From: Sphingomonas parva (ex Maeng et al. 2020)
GTDB taxonomy: Bacteria; Pseudomonadota; Alphaproteobacteria; Sphingomonadales; Sphingomonadaceae
Assembly (NCBI RefSeq): GCF_004564275.1
Contig: NZ_SPDV01000030.1
Span: 28,953-92,952, forward strand
Reading direction: 5' to 3'
Length of the DNA: 64,000 nucleotides
Shown: positions 1 to 9,645 of the stretch, in pieces
How the letters are laid out: each line of letters starts with the position of its first letter
Numbering within the stretch: position 1 is the first letter of the stretch
The notes under the pieces: generated by a model
Database searches by the model: none
What the model was told of the DNA's origin: nothing
The model's input: only the letters and a program-made list of their open reading frames with translations
Program-made: the position numbers and the translations under genes

Positions 1-298
1 CCCGCATCTTGCGGACGATGTCATAGGGCGCTTCGGTCGAGACGATGCTCGACGCGCGCAGCGTCATCACCCGGCCGAACTCGTCCGGCTTGGCGCCTTC
101 GACCGTGGTCGAGACGCCGAGCTGGTTCAGAAGATGGCCGAAGCTGTCGACGTCGGCGAGCCGCGGCAGGTTGCGCAGCGTCAACGGCTCGTCGGTCAGC
201 AGCGCGCAGGGCAGCAGCGTCAGGGCTGCGTTCTTCGCGCCAGAAATGGGAATGCGGCCGTTGAGGGGCTTGCCGCCCCGGATGATGATGCGATCCAT
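1..298 (-). CDS. murA: UDP-N-acetylglucosamine 1-carboxyvinyltransferase, N-terminal part
   Basis: MurA transfers enolpyruvate from PEP to UDP-GlcNAc, the first committed step of peptidoglycan synthesis in the cytoplasm. I translated this stretch by hand. The first 99 codons read [20 protein letters not shown] followed by [10 protein letters not shown], which matches the MurA N terminus including the family's GAKNA signature around residues 20-24. The ATG at 298 is the only sensible start. The gene runs off the left edge, so the catalytic Cys loop and C-terminal domain are not visible. Identification is from conserved N-terminal sequence and is secure for the family. Confidence 0.9.
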   Translation of the reverse strand, partial: MDRIIIRGGKPLNGRIPISGAKNAALTLLPCALLTDEPLTLRNLPRLADVDSFGHLLNQLGVSTTVEGAKPDEFGRVMTLRASSIVSTEAPYDIVRKMR

Positions 299-426
299 CG
301 TCGGGCTCTTAATATCTTGGCGTGCGCACGCAAGTGGCCGCTTGGGACCCCGTAAGGGCCGCAGGTCCGGTGGAGAAAGCTGGTAGCGGGCGATCGCCGG
401 CCGGTCAGCCGCGCGAGAGACGGGTG

Positions 427-786
427 TCAGGCCTTTTCCAGCGTGCACTGCAGCGGATGCTGGTTCTGCCGCGCATAGTCGATCACCTGGGCGACCTTGG
501 TCTCGGCGACCTCGTAGCTGAACACGCCGCAGACTCCGACGCCGCGCTGGTGGACCTGGAGCATGACTCGCGTCGCGTCCTCTATCCCCATCTTGAAGAA
601 GCGCTGCAGGACGAGCACGACGAACTCCATCGGGGTGTAATCGTCGTTCAGCATCAGCACCTTGTAGGGCGACGGCGTCTTGGTGCGGGTACGGGTGCGC
701 GTCGCGACGCCAAGGCCGGTGCCCTCATCGTCGCCTTTCCGCTCGCCGGCGGCCGTGATCGTGTGTTCGTCCCAGGACATAAGCAT
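427..786 (-). CDS. clpS: ATP-dependent Clp protease adaptor ClpS
   Basis: ClpS binds the ClpA N domain and delivers N-degron substrates to ClpAP. The product is 119 aa. After a variable, charged N-terminal tail of about 40 residues it has the ClpS core: [17 protein letters not shown], the acidic pocket that reads N-terminal residues, then a conserved helix and the [13 protein letters not shown] segment. A second ATG six bases in (780) is an equally possible start. It is transcribed alone, away from the phasin gene, with about 200 bases of leader region between. The family call is firm. Confidence 0.95.
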   Translation of the reverse strand: MLMSWDEHTITAAGERKGDDEGTGLGVATRTRTRTKTPSPYKVLMLNDDYTPMEFVVLVLQRFFKMGIEDATRVMLQVHQRGVGVCGVFSYEVAETKVAQVIDYARQNQHPLQCTLEKA

Positions 787-933
787 GCACTAAATATTGC
801 ACCGGGCGCTTTCCCGGCAAGGGTCTCGCTCCTGCCGCAGCCGATAATGTCGCACGTCCCGGCGGGTTCCGCGGCCTTTAGGCCAGGGCACGGACAAAGG
901 GAACGCCTGACGTACCGCGCGCGCGGAAACGAA

Positions 934-969
934 AGAGGCGGCCCGCCCCCCACGGGACGAACCGCCTCT
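934..969 (-). terminator. Rho-independent-type terminator of the phasin gene
   Basis: An 8-bp perfect stem (AGAGGCGG paired with CCGCCTCT) lies 17 bases past the phasin stop codon. On the minus strand it is followed by TTTCGTTTCC, a moderately T-rich tail. Confidence 0.65.
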
Positions 970-985
970 ATTCGGTTGCAGTCGC

Positions 986-1795
986 TTAGAGGGCGACGGC
1001 GGTGCGGACGCGCTCGGCAGCGACGGTCGCGCGATTGGTGATCGGCTCGGCGACCTCGCCGGCGAGCTTGATCACGGTCTCGCTCAGCTTCGAGCTCTCG
1101 GCGACGAGGGCGTCGAACTGGCTGCGCGCGAACTCGCCCTGCAGGCGGAAGAAGTCGGTCGGCGACTTCACCTCGGCGAGGCTCTTGAGGGCCGCCGAGG
1201 CGTCCTCGAAGCTCTTGCGGCCGAACTCGGCGACTTCCTGGCCGATCGTCTCGACGCCGCGGGCGGCAACCTTGGTCGAGGCGACGAGCGCTTCGACATT
1301 GCCGCGGCCGAGCTCGGTCAGCTCCTCGGCGATGCGGGTGTTGCGCTCGATCGTGTTCTTGGCGCGCTCGTTGACGTCGCCGAAGACGGCCTGGACGCGC
1401 TCGGCAACATTGTTGGTGTCGTTGAACATGGTCTTGGTCCCTTCGTTCGTGAATCTGGTCTGGATCGTGGTCTTGGCGCCGGCAGGGGCGGCCGCGGCCG
1501 CCGCCGGAGCGGTGTTCTTCGGCGCCGGCTTGCGCGATGCGCTGGTCGGGCCTTTCGTCCTGGTTCCGCCCTTGGCGGCCTTCCTGGCCACGGCCGGAGC
1601 GGGGCTCGCCTTGGCCGGAGCAGCCTTGCGCCGAGGCGCCGAGCGACGCGCCGGCTTCGGCGCCGGAGCCGCCGCCTTGGGAGCGGCAGCGGGTTCCGGC
1701 TGCGGAGCAGCGATCTCGGCCGGCTGCGAGGCCTCGGCCGGTGCGGCGGTCGCCGCGTCGACGGTTGCTTCGATCTTGGTGTTCTCGTCAGCCAT
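986..1795 (-). CDS. phaP: Phasin family protein with long Ala/Pro/Lys-rich N terminus
   Basis: Phasins coat polyhydroxyalkanoate granules. I start it at the ATG at 1795 (MADENTK...), which has GGTGA just upstream; the open frame extends further but without support. The product is 269 aa. Residues 1-115 are low complexity, rich in A, P, K and R, like the PAKKA-type tails that bind DNA or charged surfaces. Residues from about 123 form the amphipathic helical phasin domain (NNVAERVQAVFGDVNERAK, then a region with FFRLQGEFARSQFDALVAE). An internal ATG at 1429, preceded by AAGGGA, could start a short phasin of about 147 aa. It lies downstream of phaC in the same direction, which supports the granule role. 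Confidence 0.88.
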   Translation of the reverse strand: MADENTKIEATVDAATAAPAEASQPAEIAAPQPEPAAAPKAAAPAPKPARRSAPRRKAAPAKASPAPAVARKAAKGGTRTKGPTSASRKPAPKNTAPAAAAAAPAGAKTTIQTRFTNEGTKTMFNDTNNVAERVQAVFGDVNERAKNTIERNTRIAEELTELGRGNVEALVASTKVAARGVETIGQEVAEFGRKSFEDASAALKSLAEVKSPTDFFRLQGEFARSQFDALVAESSKLSETVIKLAGEVAEPITNRATVAAERVRTAVAL

Positions 1796-1860
1796 ATCGA
1801 TCACCTCAGCCCTTTGCTGCATCGCAACATAAGGCATCGTGCGCGCCGATTCAAGCAATT

Positions 1861-1875
1861 TTGTGCGCTGCACAA
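1861..1875 (-). promoter_or_regulatory. Perfect palindrome upstream of phaP, candidate PhaR operator
   Basis: TTGTGC-gct-GCACAA is a perfect 15-base inverted repeat 66 bases before the phasin start. PhaR repressors of alphaproteobacteria are known to bind TGC/GCA-type inverted repeats in phasin promoters. Assignment to PhaR is inference; no phaR gene is in view. Confidence 0.4.
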
Positions 1876-1918
1876 ATCGAGCGGAGTTCGACGTCGGCGG
1901 ACGCCGGCGCAATCCGGA

Positions 1919-3703
1919 TCAGCGCGCCCTGACGTAGCTGCCGGGTGCGTCTTCCAAGGCCTTCAATTTGCCTCCGCCGGGCTGCCGCGCGCCCTTGGCC
2001 TGGACCTTGCGCTCGGACTGCGCGCCGATCCATCCGATCCAGTCGGGCCACCAGCTGCCCTTGGTCTCGGTCGCGCCGGCGACGAACTCCTCGAGGCTCG
2101 AGACCTTCGCACCATTCGTCCAATACTGGTATTTCTGCGCCTCCGGCGGGTTGACCACGCCGGCGATGTGGCCGGATCCGGCGAGCACGAAGCGGACCGG
2201 CCCCGAGAAATGATCGGTGATCTTCCAGACGCTGTGGGCCGGCGCGATATGATCCTCGCGCCCGGCCTGGACGTAGCTCGGCGTGCGGACTTTGCCGAGG
2301 TCGATCGGGACGCCGGCCACGGTGATCGCCCCTGGGGTCACCAGCTTGTTGTCGCGGTAGAAGTCGCGGAGATAGGCCTGGTGCCATTTCGCCGGGAGGT
2401 TGGTGGTGTCGCCGTTCCAGTGCAGCAGATCGAACGGCGGGTAATCCTCCCCGAGCAGGTAATTGTTGGCGACATAATTCCAGATCAGGTCCCGGCCGCG
2501 CAGCATGTTGAACGTCGCCGCCATGTAGCGTCCGTCGAGATAGCCCTTGTCGGCCGACATCTGCTCGATCAGCTGCAGCGTTTCGTCGGCGACGAACAGG
2601 TTCAGATCCCCCGCTTCGGAGAAATCGACCTGGGCGGTGAAGAAGGTGGCGCTCGCGACCTTGTCCGCCTCGCCGCGGGCGGCGAGCAGGGCGAGGGTGC
2701 AGGCCAGGGTCGTTCCCGCCACGCAATAGCCGATCGCGTGGACGCTTTCGACGCCGAGCAGGTCCCGCACCGTGTCGATCGCGTCGACCTGGCCGTTGAC
2801 GACATAATCGTCGAGCGTGGTGCTCGCGAGGCTCTCGTCGGCCGATTTCCACGAGACGACGAAGACGGTCAGCCCCTGTTCGACGGCCCAGCGGATGAAG
2901 CTCTTCTTCGGGTTGAGATCGAGGATGTAATAGCGGTTGATCCAGGGAGGAAAGATGATCAGCGGCGTCTCGTGCACCTCGTCCGTCGTCGGCGAATATT
3001 GCACGAGCTCGTAGAGCGGCGTGCGCTTGACCACCTTGCCGGGCGTGACGGCGATGTTGCGCCCGACCTCGAAGGCAGTCGGATCGGTGTGGGTGAGCTG
3101 CCCCTTGGAAAGATCGCGCAGCATGTTCTCGAGGCCCTTGAGCAGGCTCTCGCCCTTGGTCTCGATCGCGCGCTCGATCACCATGGGATTGGTCAGCGCG
3201 AAGTTGGACGGCGCCATGGCGTCGACGAAGCTGCGGGTGAGGAAGCGGAGCTTCTCGCGCTGCCGCGAGTCGATGCCTTCGATCGCGTCGACCGAGCCGA
3301 GCAGCCGCTCGGAGACCAGCAGATAACTCTGGCGGATCATGTCGAACAAAGGGTTGTCCTGCCATTGCGGGGCATTGAACCTCTTGTCGCGATCGGCCTT
3401 CTCCGCCAGCTCGCTCCTGCCGCCGTCGAAGCCGAGCGCGCGCTGCCACAGCGTCATCCCCTCGGTCCAAAGCGCGACCTGCTGCTCCGCCAGCTTCGCC
3501 GGATCCGGGAACATGTTCATCCACGGCAGCTGCTGGGCGAGCGCCGCCGGCTCGGGCGGCTTCGCCTCGCCGAACTGGCGGGCGACATGCTCCATCATCA
3601 ATTGCTGGGCGCGGCCCATCACCCACGTCCAGTGCTGCATCTCCTCGAGGCTGAGGAGCGGCGGGGTTGCGAAGCCTTTGTCCGCGGTCTTCTGGTCGGT
3701 CAT
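1919..3703 (-). CDS. phaC: Class I poly(3-hydroxyalkanoate) synthase
   Basis: PhaC polymerises (R)-3-hydroxyacyl-CoA into PHA at the granule surface. The product is 594 aa, the usual class I length. The N-terminal region (about 1-200) is the variable PhaC_N domain. The alpha/beta-hydrolase half carries the lipase-like box GYCVAG with catalytic Cys327. The other two catalytic residues are Asp484 in the REDHIAP motif and His512 in GSGHIAG, both in the expected order and spacing. The start ATG is followed directly by a typical soluble N terminus. The phasin gene follows 120 bases downstream in the same direction. Confidence 0.97.
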   Translation of the reverse strand: MTDQKTADKGFATPPLLSLEEMQHWTWVMGRAQQLMMEHVARQFGEAKPPEPAALAQQLPWMNMFPDPAKLAEQQVALWTEGMTLWQRALGFDGGRSELAEKADRDKRFNAPQWQDNPLFDMIRQSYLLVSERLLGSVDAIEGIDSRQREKLRFLTRSFVDAMAPSNFALTNPMVIERAIETKGESLLKGLENMLRDLSKGQLTHTDPTAFEVGRNIAVTPGKVVKRTPLYELVQYSPTTDEVHETPLIIFPPWINRYYILDLNPKKSFIRWAVEQGLTVFVVSWKSADESLASTTLDDYVVNGQVDAIDTVRDLLGVESVHAIGYCVAGTTLACTLALLAARGEADKVASATFFTAQVDFSEAGDLNLFVADETLQLIEQMSADKGYLDGRYMAATFNMLRGRDLIWNYVANNYLLGEDYPPFDLLHWNGDTTNLPAKWHQAYLRDFYRDNKLVTPGAITVAGVPIDLGKVRTPSYVQAGREDHIAPAHSVWKITDHFSGPVRFVLAGSGHIAGVVNPPEAQKYQYWTNGAKVSSLEEFVAGATETKGSWWPDWIGWIGAQSERKVQAKGARQPGGGKLKALEDAPGSYVRAR

Positions 3704-3767
3704 GGCGGTCCTCTTCCCCCGTTCAATACAAGCAAACGGCGGAAAAGTGCCAGCCGCAGCGCTGCCG

Positions 3768-4166
3768 CTAATCGTCGTCGCCGAGGATGTGCTTGCCGAT
3801 CTTCACCAGCACCTTCCCGGCCTTGAGGAAATCGATCGTCGCGCCGCAGGCGCGGCTCTCCGCGCAGCTTCGCTCGCCCGCGCTCATCGCCGCGAGGGCC
3901 GAGGGCGGCTCGCTGGGAAGAAGGTGGACCCGCTCGCCGGGAACCCGTTGGGCCGCGAGAGGCTCGCGATCGTCGTTGCGACTGCCGCAGACGACGATCT
4001 CCTCGTCGCCGCCCCTCCGGCAGCCGATCCCACTTCCGTCGAGGAGCTGATCGCGCTGCCGGCTTATCGCCGCTTCGGCGCTGATCGCCGGCGGATCGGC
4101 GGCGGCAGGCGCGGGAAAGGTCGAAAGGGGCAACGCTGTTAAGGCTACCATCCTCGACTTTGCCAT
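3768..4166 (-). CDS. Small secreted or periplasmic hypothetical protein
   Basis: The product is 132 aa. Residues 1-24 look like a short signal peptide ending at ALA-like PAAAD. The EIVVCGSRNDDREPL segment and the two later Cys (ERSCAESRACGA) resemble a family of small envelope proteins common in sphingomonads, whose members share an 'IVVCG..' patch. I do not recognise a function. It is divergent from glpX, with about 40 bases between the starts, so the two promoters must overlap. Confidence 0.55.
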   Translation of the reverse strand: MAKSRMVALTALPLSTFPAPAAADPPAISAEAAISRQRDQLLDGSGIGCRRGGDEEIVVCGSRNDDREPLAAQRVPGERVHLLPSEPPSALAAMSAGERSCAESRACGATIDFLKAGKVLVKIGKHILGDDD

Positions 4167-4205
4167 AGGCCTCCCCTATCGCGGCCCTTGGGGGCATTAG
4201 AGAGG

Positions 4206-5201
4206 ATGACAGATCAGATGGTCACGGCAAGCCACGTTCTCGATCGCGTGCTGGTGCTGGAAATGGTGCGCGTGACGGAGGCGGCCGCGGTCGCGGCTTC
4301 GAAGCTCGTCGGACGCGGCAACGAGAAAGCGGCGGACCATGCCGCCGTGGAGGCAATGCGCGAGGCGCTGAACCAGCTCGAATTCGACGGCACCGTCGTG
4401 ATCGGTGAGGGCGAGCGCGACGAGGCGCCGATGCTCTACATCGGCGAGAAGGTCGGCGCGGCACAGGGCAGCGGCCCCCGCATCGACATCGCCCTCGATC
4501 CGCTCGAAGGGACGACGATCACCGCCAAGGCCGGCCCCAACGCGCTCGCCGTGCTCGCCATCGCCGAGGAGGGCTGCCTGCTCAATGCCCCCGACGTCTA
4601 CATGGACAAGCTCGCCGTCGGCCCCGGTTATCCGGAGGGCGTGATCGATCTCGACAAGTCGCCGGCCGAGAACGTCCGGGCCGTCGCCGCCGCCAAGGGC
4701 GTCGATCCGGCCGAGATCATCGTCTGCGTCCTCGATCGCCCGCGCCACTCGGCGCTGATCGCCGAGCTGCGCGCCGTCGGCTGCGGCATCCAGCTGATCC
4801 CGGACGGCGACGTCGCCGGGGTGATCGCGGTCACCGATCCGGACACCACGATCGACGTCTACATGGGGCAGGGCGGCGCGCCGGAAGGCGTGCTCGCCGC
4901 GGCGGCGCTACGCTGCGTCGGCGGCCAGTTCAAGGGCCGGCTCGTCTTCCGCAACGACGCCGAGCGGGGCCGCGCCGCGCGCTGGGGCGTCGAGGATCTC
5001 GATCGCATCTACGATCTGAACGATCTCGCCCGCGGCGACGTGATCTTCGCGGCGACCGGGGTCACCGACGGCTCGCTGCTGTCGGGCGTGAAGCGGCGCC
5101 GCAACATGGTCACCACCGACAGCGTGGTGATGCGCGCCTCGACCGGAACGGTGCGCTGGGTTCGCGGCGAGCATCGCCACGAACCGGGCGCGCGCGAGTA
5201 G
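4206..5201 (+). CDS. glpX: Class II fructose-1,6-bisphosphatase (GlpX type)
   Basis: GlpX hydrolyses fructose-1,6-bisphosphate in gluconeogenesis, using divalent metal. The product is about 331 aa. The N terminus has the family signature LDRVLVLEMVRVTEAAAVA, then the metal and substrate motifs GEGERDEAPMLY and DPLEGTT. The open frame begins at a TTG at 4188, but family members start a few residues before LDRVL, so I use the ATG at 4206; 4218 is also possible, and its spacing from GAGAGG suits a ribosome site better. The enzyme family is certain and the exact start is not. Confidence 0.95.
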   Translation: MTDQMVTASHVLDRVLVLEMVRVTEAAAVAASKLVGRGNEKAADHAAVEAMREALNQLEFDGTVVIGEGERDEAPMLYIGEKVGAAQGSGPRIDIALDPLEGTTITAKAGPNALAVLAIAEEGCLLNAPDVYMDKLAVGPGYPEGVIDLDKSPAENVRAVAAAKGVDPAEIIVCVLDRPRHSALIAELRAVGCGIQLIPDGDVAGVIAVTDPDTTIDVYMGQGGAPEGVLAAAALRCVGGQFKGRLVFRNDAERGRAARWGVEDLDRIYDLNDLARGDVIFAATGVTDGSLLSGVKRRRNMVTTDSVVMRASTGTVRWVRGEHRHEPGARE

Positions 5202-5267
5202 CCGAGACGCGGTGAGGGGGGAGGCGCAGGCAGCGATCCGGGCCGAGCCTCCCTTGCGTGACCGGCC

Positions 5268-6104
5268 GTGACGGCGCCGGTCTTCTTCGCCGTGCTGTTC
5301 GCCGCTTTGCTCCATGCGAGCTGGAATGCGGTGGTGAAGCTCGGCCTCGATCGATTCGCGTCGATGCTGGTGATGGCGCTGATGCAGAGCGGCATCGCGC
5401 TCCTCCTCACCCCCTTCTTCGCGCCGCCCGCGGCCGCGGCCATGCCCTGGCTGCTGCTCGGCTCGGCGCTGCACACCGGCTACAAATTGTTCCTGATCCG
5501 GGCCTATAGCCACGGCGACCTCAGCGAAGTCTACCCGGTCTCGCGCGGCACGGCGCCGCTGATCGTCGCCGACGTCGGCCTGGTCGCGCTCGGCGAAACG
5601 ATGACGCCGGGCCGCTACGCCGCGATCGCGGCGATCGCCGGCGGCATCCTGCTGATGGCGGGCGGCGGGCGCGGCGGCGCGAGCCGTCGGGCGCTCGCCT
5701 GGGCGCTCGGCACCGCCTGCTTCACCGCCGGCTATACGATGGCCGACGGCATCGGCGCACGTCTCGCCCAATCGGTCTCCGGCTTCGCCCTATTGCTGTT
5801 CGTGATCGACGGGCTGGCGATGATGACGGCCGGCACGGTCGTCCGCGGCCCGAGAGCGATCGGAGAGGCCGTGGCGGCGGCGTGGCGGCCCGGCCTCGCC
5901 ACGGGGGCGATGTCGCTCGGCTCCTACTGGATCGCGATCTGGGCCTTCACCCAGGCCCCGCTCGCTCTGGTCGCCGCCCTGCGCGAGACCAGCGTGCTGT
6001 TCGCGCTGCTGATCGGCGCGCTGTTCCTCGGCGAGCGGGTCGGCCCCCGCCGCTGGCTCGCCGCCGGGCTGATTGGTACCGGGATCGTGCTGATCCGGCT
6101 GTAG
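5268..6104 (+). CDS. EamA/DMT-family inner-membrane transporter
   Basis: The product is 278 aa and almost entirely hydrophobic, with about ten predicted membrane helices in two repeats of five, as in EamA (drug/metabolite transporter) proteins. The first repeat has LLHASWNAVVKLG and the second ends in the LLIGALFLGERVG...LIGTGIVLIRL pattern typical of the family. It starts at GTG (5268), 67 bases after glpX, so it may be read from the same transcript. The substrate cannot be told from sequence; metabolite or amino-acid export is usual for the family. Confidence 0.88.
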   Translation: MTAPVFFAVLFAALLHASWNAVVKLGLDRFASMLVMALMQSGIALLLTPFFAPPAAAAMPWLLLGSALHTGYKLFLIRAYSHGDLSEVYPVSRGTAPLIVADVGLVALGETMTPGRYAAIAAIAGGILLMAGGGRGGASRRALAWALGTACFTAGYTMADGIGARLAQSVSGFALLLFVIDGLAMMTAGTVVRGPRAIGEAVAAAWRPGLATGAMSLGSYWIAIWAFTQAPLALVAALRETSVLFALLIGALFLGERVGPRRWLAAGLIGTGIVLIRL

Positions 6105-6111
6105 CGCCAAT

Positions 6112-6140
6112 CCTCCCCATCGCCTGCGGCGACGGGGAGG
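6112..6140. terminator. Bidirectional terminator between convergent EamA gene and argG
   Basis: CCTCCCC...GGGGAGG with an inner CGC/GCG pairing forms one long hairpin in the 50-base gap between two convergent genes. There is no strong T-run on either side. Confidence 0.6.
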
Positions 6141-6154
6141 CATTGGTCCGTTGT

Positions 6155-7390
6155 TCAGCCGCGCTGCGCCTTCTTGGCGCGATTGGCGCCGATGCGGAGA
6201 CGCAGGGCGTTGAGCTTGATGAAGCCGGCGGCGTCGCGCTGGTCGTAGCTGCCCGAACCTTCCTCGAACGTCACCAGATCCTGGTCGTAGAGCGCGAGCG
6301 GGCTCTCGCGGCCGATGACCGTGGCATTGCCCTTGTAGAGCTTCATCCGCACCGTCCCGGTGACGTACTCCTGGCTCTTGTCGATCAGCGCTTGCAGCAT
6401 CTCGCGCTCCGGCGAGAACCAGAAGCCGTTGTAGATCAGGCTCGCGTAGCGCGGCATGATCTCGTCCTTGAGGTGGGCGGCGCCGCGGTCGAGGGTGATC
6501 GACTCGATGGCGCGGTGCGCGGGGAGCAGGATCGTGCCGCCGGGGGTCTCGTAGACGCCGCGCGACTTCATGCCGACGAAGCGGTTCTCGACCAGGTCCA
6601 GCCGGCCGATGCCGTTGTCGTGGCCGAGCTGGTTGAGGCGGGTGAGCAAAGCCGCCGGCGAGAGGATCTCGCCGTCGATCGACACCGGATCGCCATGCTC
6701 GAAGCCGATCTCGATCACGGTCGGCGTGTCCGGGGCATCCTCGGGCGAGATCGTGCGCTGGTGGACATATTCGGGCGCCTCGACCGCCGGATCCTCGAGC
6801 ACCTTTCCTTCCGACGAGGAGTGGAGGAGGTTGGCGTCGATCGAGAAGGGGGATTCGCCGCGCTTGTCCTTGGCGATCGGGATCTGATGGTCCTCGGCGA
6901 AGCGGATCAGCGCCTCGCGGCTGCCGAACTCCCATTCGCGCCACGGCGCGACGGCGCGGATGTCGGGCTCCAGTGCGTAATAGCCGAGCTCGAACCGAAC
7001 CTGGTCGTTCCCCTTGCCGGTGGCGCCGTGGCAGACCGCGTCGGCGCCGACCCGCCTCGCGATCTCGATCTGCTTCTTGGCGATCAGCGGCCGGGCGATC
7101 GACGTGCCGAGAAGATACTGGCCCTCGTAGACCGTGTTGGCGCGGAACATCGGGAAGACGTAATCGCGGACGAATTCCTCGCGGACGTCCTCGATGAAGA
7201 TGTTCTCCGGCCGGATCCCGAGCAGCTCGGCCTTGCGCCGCGCCGGCTCGACCTCCTCGCCCTGGCCGAGATCGGCGGTGAAGGTGACGACCTCGGCGCG
7301 ATATTCGGTCTGCAGCCACTTGAGGATGATCGAGGTGTCGAGGCCACCGGAATAAGCGAGGACGACTTTCTTGGGGTGGGGGAGGGTCAT
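6155..7390 (-). CDS. argG: Argininosuccinate synthase
   Basis: ArgG condenses citrulline and aspartate with ATP to argininosuccinate, the seventh step of arginine synthesis. Starting at the ATG at 7390 ([20 protein letters not shown]) the product is 411 aa. It has the N-type PP-loop AYSGGLDTS near residue 10, the citrulline/aspartate region [13 protein letters not shown], and the C-terminal multimerisation helix. AGGA sits eight bases upstream. It is the last gene of an arginine operon, 37 bases after argR. The open frame extends 18 codons upstream without support. Confidence 0.97.
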   Translation of the reverse strand: MTLPHPKKVVLAYSGGLDTSIILKWLQTEYRAEVVTFTADLGQGEEVEPARRKAELLGIRPENIFIEDVREEFVRDYVFPMFRANTVYEGQYLLGTSIARPLIAKKQIEIARRVGADAVCHGATGKGNDQVRFELGYYALEPDIRAVAPWREWEFGSREALIRFAEDHQIPIAKDKRGESPFSIDANLLHSSSEGKVLEDPAVEAPEYVHQRTISPEDAPDTPTVIEIGFEHGDPVSIDGEILSPAALLTRLNQLGHDNGIGRLDLVENRFVGMKSRGVYETPGGTILLPAHRAIESITLDRGAAHLKDEIMPRYASLIYNGFWFSPEREMLQALIDKSQEYVTGTVRMKLYKGNATVIGRESPLALYDQDLVTFEEGSGSYDQRDAAGFIKLNALRLRIGANRAKKAQRG

Positions 7391-7427
7391 TGTCTCGGTC
7401 CTGTCTTCTGAGATGGCGTGGAGCGGG

Positions 7428-7901
7428 TCAGCGCGCGGCGGCACCGGCGAGGTGGCGGAAGCGCGCCTCCACCGCCGCCGCCTGAACGCCGTCGCGCAGC
7501 GCGACGAAAAGGGTGTCGTCGCCGCAGATCGTGCCGGCGATCTCGGGGAGCTTCGCCTGGTCGAGCGCGAGGCCGACCAGATGGGCCGAACCGGGCGGGG
7601 TGCGCAGCACCAGCAGGTTTCCGGCCGCCTCGACCGAATGGACCCATTCGGAGACGATCTTGCGCAGGCGCGAGGCCGCCCAGTCGCTGTCTGAGATCTG
7701 GTCGGGCAGAGCGTAGCTCATCACCCCGCCGCGCTTGACCTTGACTGCGCCCATCCGGTCGAGGTCGCGCGAGATCGTCGCCTGGGTGACGGCGAAGCCC
7801 TGGGCGCGCAGGCGCGCGGTGACCTCCTCCTGGCTCGCCAGCGGCGCGGCTCGGATCAGCTCGGCGATCGCCTTCTGCCGCCTGGAGCGTGCGTCGGTCA
7901 C
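7428..7901 (-). CDS. argR: Arginine repressor ArgR
   Basis: ArgR is a hexameric, arginine-dependent regulator of arginine genes. The product is 157 aa, the normal length. Residues 1-70 are the winged-helix domain with [20 protein letters not shown] as the recognition region. The C-terminal arginine-binding and oligomerisation domain includes [15 protein letters not shown], with the GD-D arginine-contact motif. It sits inside the operon it probably controls, between argF and argG, which suggests autoregulation. Confidence 0.95.
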   Translation of the reverse strand: MTDARSRRQKAIAELIRAAPLASQEEVTARLRAQGFAVTQATISRDLDRMGAVKVKRGGVMSYALPDQISDSDWAASRLRKIVSEWVHSVEAAGNLLVLRTPPGSAHLVGLALDQAKLPEIAGTICGDDTLFVALRDGVQAAAVEARFRHLAGAAAR

Positions 7902-7915
7902 GGCGCGCTCGTCCG

Positions 7916-8779
7916 TCAGGCCCCGAGCATCCAGGCGAGCGCGCCGCGCGCGCTGTGCATGCGGTTCTCGGCCTGGCGCCAGACGGCGCTGCGCGGCCCG
8001 TCGATCACGGCGTCGCTGACCTCCTCGCCGCGGCGGGCGGGGAGGCAGTGGAGGAAATGCGCATTCGTGCAGCGCGCCATCAGTGCCTCGCCGACCTGAT
8101 AGGGGGCGAGCGCCTTGAGGCGCGTCTCGGCCTCCGCATCCTGGCCCATCGAGACCCAGACGTCGGTATAGACGATCTCGGCGCCTTCGACCGCCTCGGC
8201 CGGGTCGCTGACCTGGGTGACGCCGTCGAGACGGTCCGGCAGGCCATAGCCCTCCGGGCTGGCGATGGTGAGCTCGGCGCCGAGCAAAGAGGCGGCCTCG
8301 GCCAGCGAGCGGCAGACATTGTTGTCGCCGTCGCCGACATAGGCGAGCTTCGCGCCGGCGATGCGCCCGGTCAGCTGCTTCACGGTGAGGAGATCGGCCA
8401 GCGCCTGCAGCGGGTGCGAACGGTCGGAGAGCATGTTCAGCACCGGCGTGTCGGTCGCCGCGGCCATCGTCTCGAGATCGCGATGGTCCATCACCCGCGC
8501 GGCGATGATCTCGTGATAGCAGGCGAGGGTGCGGGCGACGTCCTCGGCGCTCTCGCGGGTGCCGAGCCCGACCTCCTCCTTCTGGATGTAGATCGGGTGG
8601 CCGCCGAGCTGGACCACCGCCATCTCCATCGAGTTGCGGGTTCGCGCGCTCGGCTTCTGGAAGACCAAAGCGACGCCCTTGCCCGCCAGCGGGCGGCCGA
8701 GGTCGCTCCGCTCGGACAGCGCGAGAATCTCCTCCAGCCCCTGGCGGCCGAGCGCGGCGATCGTGAGAAGGTCTCTCAC
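7916..8779 (-). CDS. argF: Ornithine carbamoyltransferase
   Basis: ArgF makes citrulline from ornithine and carbamoyl phosphate. The product is 287 aa, slightly short for the family at the N terminus. The carbamoyl-phosphate loop reads SARTRNS (commonly STRTR, with A for T here), the HPLQALADLLT motif follows, and the ornithine-side HCLPARRGEEV loop is intact. Translation starts at GTG (8779), which overlaps the argB stop as GTGA, so the two genes are probably translationally coupled. Confidence 0.96.
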   Translation of the reverse strand: MRDLLTIAALGRQGLEEILALSERSDLGRPLAGKGVALVFQKPSARTRNSMEMAVVQLGGHPIYIQKEEVGLGTRESAEDVARTLACYHEIIAARVMDHRDLETMAAATDTPVLNMLSDRSHPLQALADLLTVKQLTGRIAGAKLAYVGDGDNNVCRSLAEAASLLGAELTIASPEGYGLPDRLDGVTQVSDPAEAVEGAEIVYTDVWVSMGQDAEAETRLKALAPYQVGEALMARCTNAHFLHCLPARRGEEVSDAVIDGPRSAVWRQAENRMHSARGALAWMLGA

Positions 8780-9645
8780 CAGCTCTTCTCCCTCTTCACC
8801 ATCGTGCCGATGCCCTCGTCGGTGAGCAATTCGATCAGCAAAGCGTGCGGCACGCGCCCGTCGATGATGTGGGCGGTGCCGACGCCGGCATCGACCGCAT
8901 CGGCGCAGGCCTGCAGCTTCGGGATCATCCCGGCGCTGACGCTGGCGTGGCCGATCCGCTCGCGCAATTCGGCCGAGGTGAGGCGCGGCACCAGCGAGCT
9001 CTCGTCGGCGACGTCCTCGAGCAGGCCGGGAGCGGCGGTCAGATAGACGATCTTCTCGGCCGCCATCGCCACCGCGATCGCCCGGGCCGCCTCGTCGGCG
9101 TTGATGTTGTAGGGCTGGCCGTTCCCGTCGGCGCCTATCGTCGAGACCACCGGGGTCAGGCCTTCGTCGAGCAGGCGATGCAGCACCGAGGCGCGCACCA
9201 GGCTGACGTCGCCGACATAGCCGAGCGAGGATTCGCGCGGAGTCACCTGGAGCAGGCCGCCGTCCTCGCCGGAGACGCCGACCGCGACCGGATCCTCGAG
9301 CGCCTCGCGGTTGATCGTGCCGACCAGGTCGCGGTTGATCTTGCCGACCAGCACCATCCGGACGATCTCCAGCGTCTCCTCGTCGGTGACTCGCAGGCCG
9401 TTGCGAAACTCCGGCTCCTTGCCGACCCGGCGCATCATCGCGTCGACCTGCGGCCCGCCGCCGTGGATCAGCACGCAGCGCACGCCGACGCTGCGCAGCA
9501 GCAGCACGTCCTGGGCGAGCGCGCGGTCGAGCTCGGCATCGATCGCGGCGCCGCCCAGTTTCACCACCACCGACTTGCCGTGGAAGCGCTGGATGTAGGG
9601 CAGGGCCTGGACGAGGACTCGTGCGGTGTCGTTGGGGCTGTTCAT
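8776..9645 (-). CDS. argB: Acetylglutamate kinase
   Basis: ArgB phosphorylates N-acetylglutamate, usually the feedback-controlled step of arginine synthesis. I start it at the ATG at 9645 ([10 protein letters not shown]), giving 289 aa; the open frame goes further upstream but that part is argJ in another frame. The amino-acid-kinase fold is shown by SVVVKLGG (phosphate loop), [12 protein letters not shown], and the ATP-site stretch with NINADEAA. The start overlaps the argJ stop as ATGA. Confidence 0.97.
   Translation of the reverse strand: MNSPNDTARVLVQALPYIQRFHGKSVVVKLGGAAIDAELDRALAQDVLLLRSVGVRCVLIHGGGPQVDAMMRRVGKEPEFRNGLRVTDEETLEIVRMVLVGKINRDLVGTINREALEDPVAVGVSGEDGGLLQVTPRESSLGYVGDVSLVRASVLHRLLDEGLTPVVSTIGADGNGQPYNINADEAARAIAVAMAAEKIVYLTAAPGLLEDVADESSLVPRLTSAELRERIGHASVSAGMIPKLQACADAVDAGVGTAHIIDGRVPHALLIELLTDEGIGTMVKREKSW

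Noticed and set aside
1814..3826. 670-codon open frame on the plus strand opposite phaC
   Set aside because: It is the antisense shadow of phaC in GC-rich DNA; the product is Arg/Asp/Glu-rich without any domain, and phaC has every catalytic residue.
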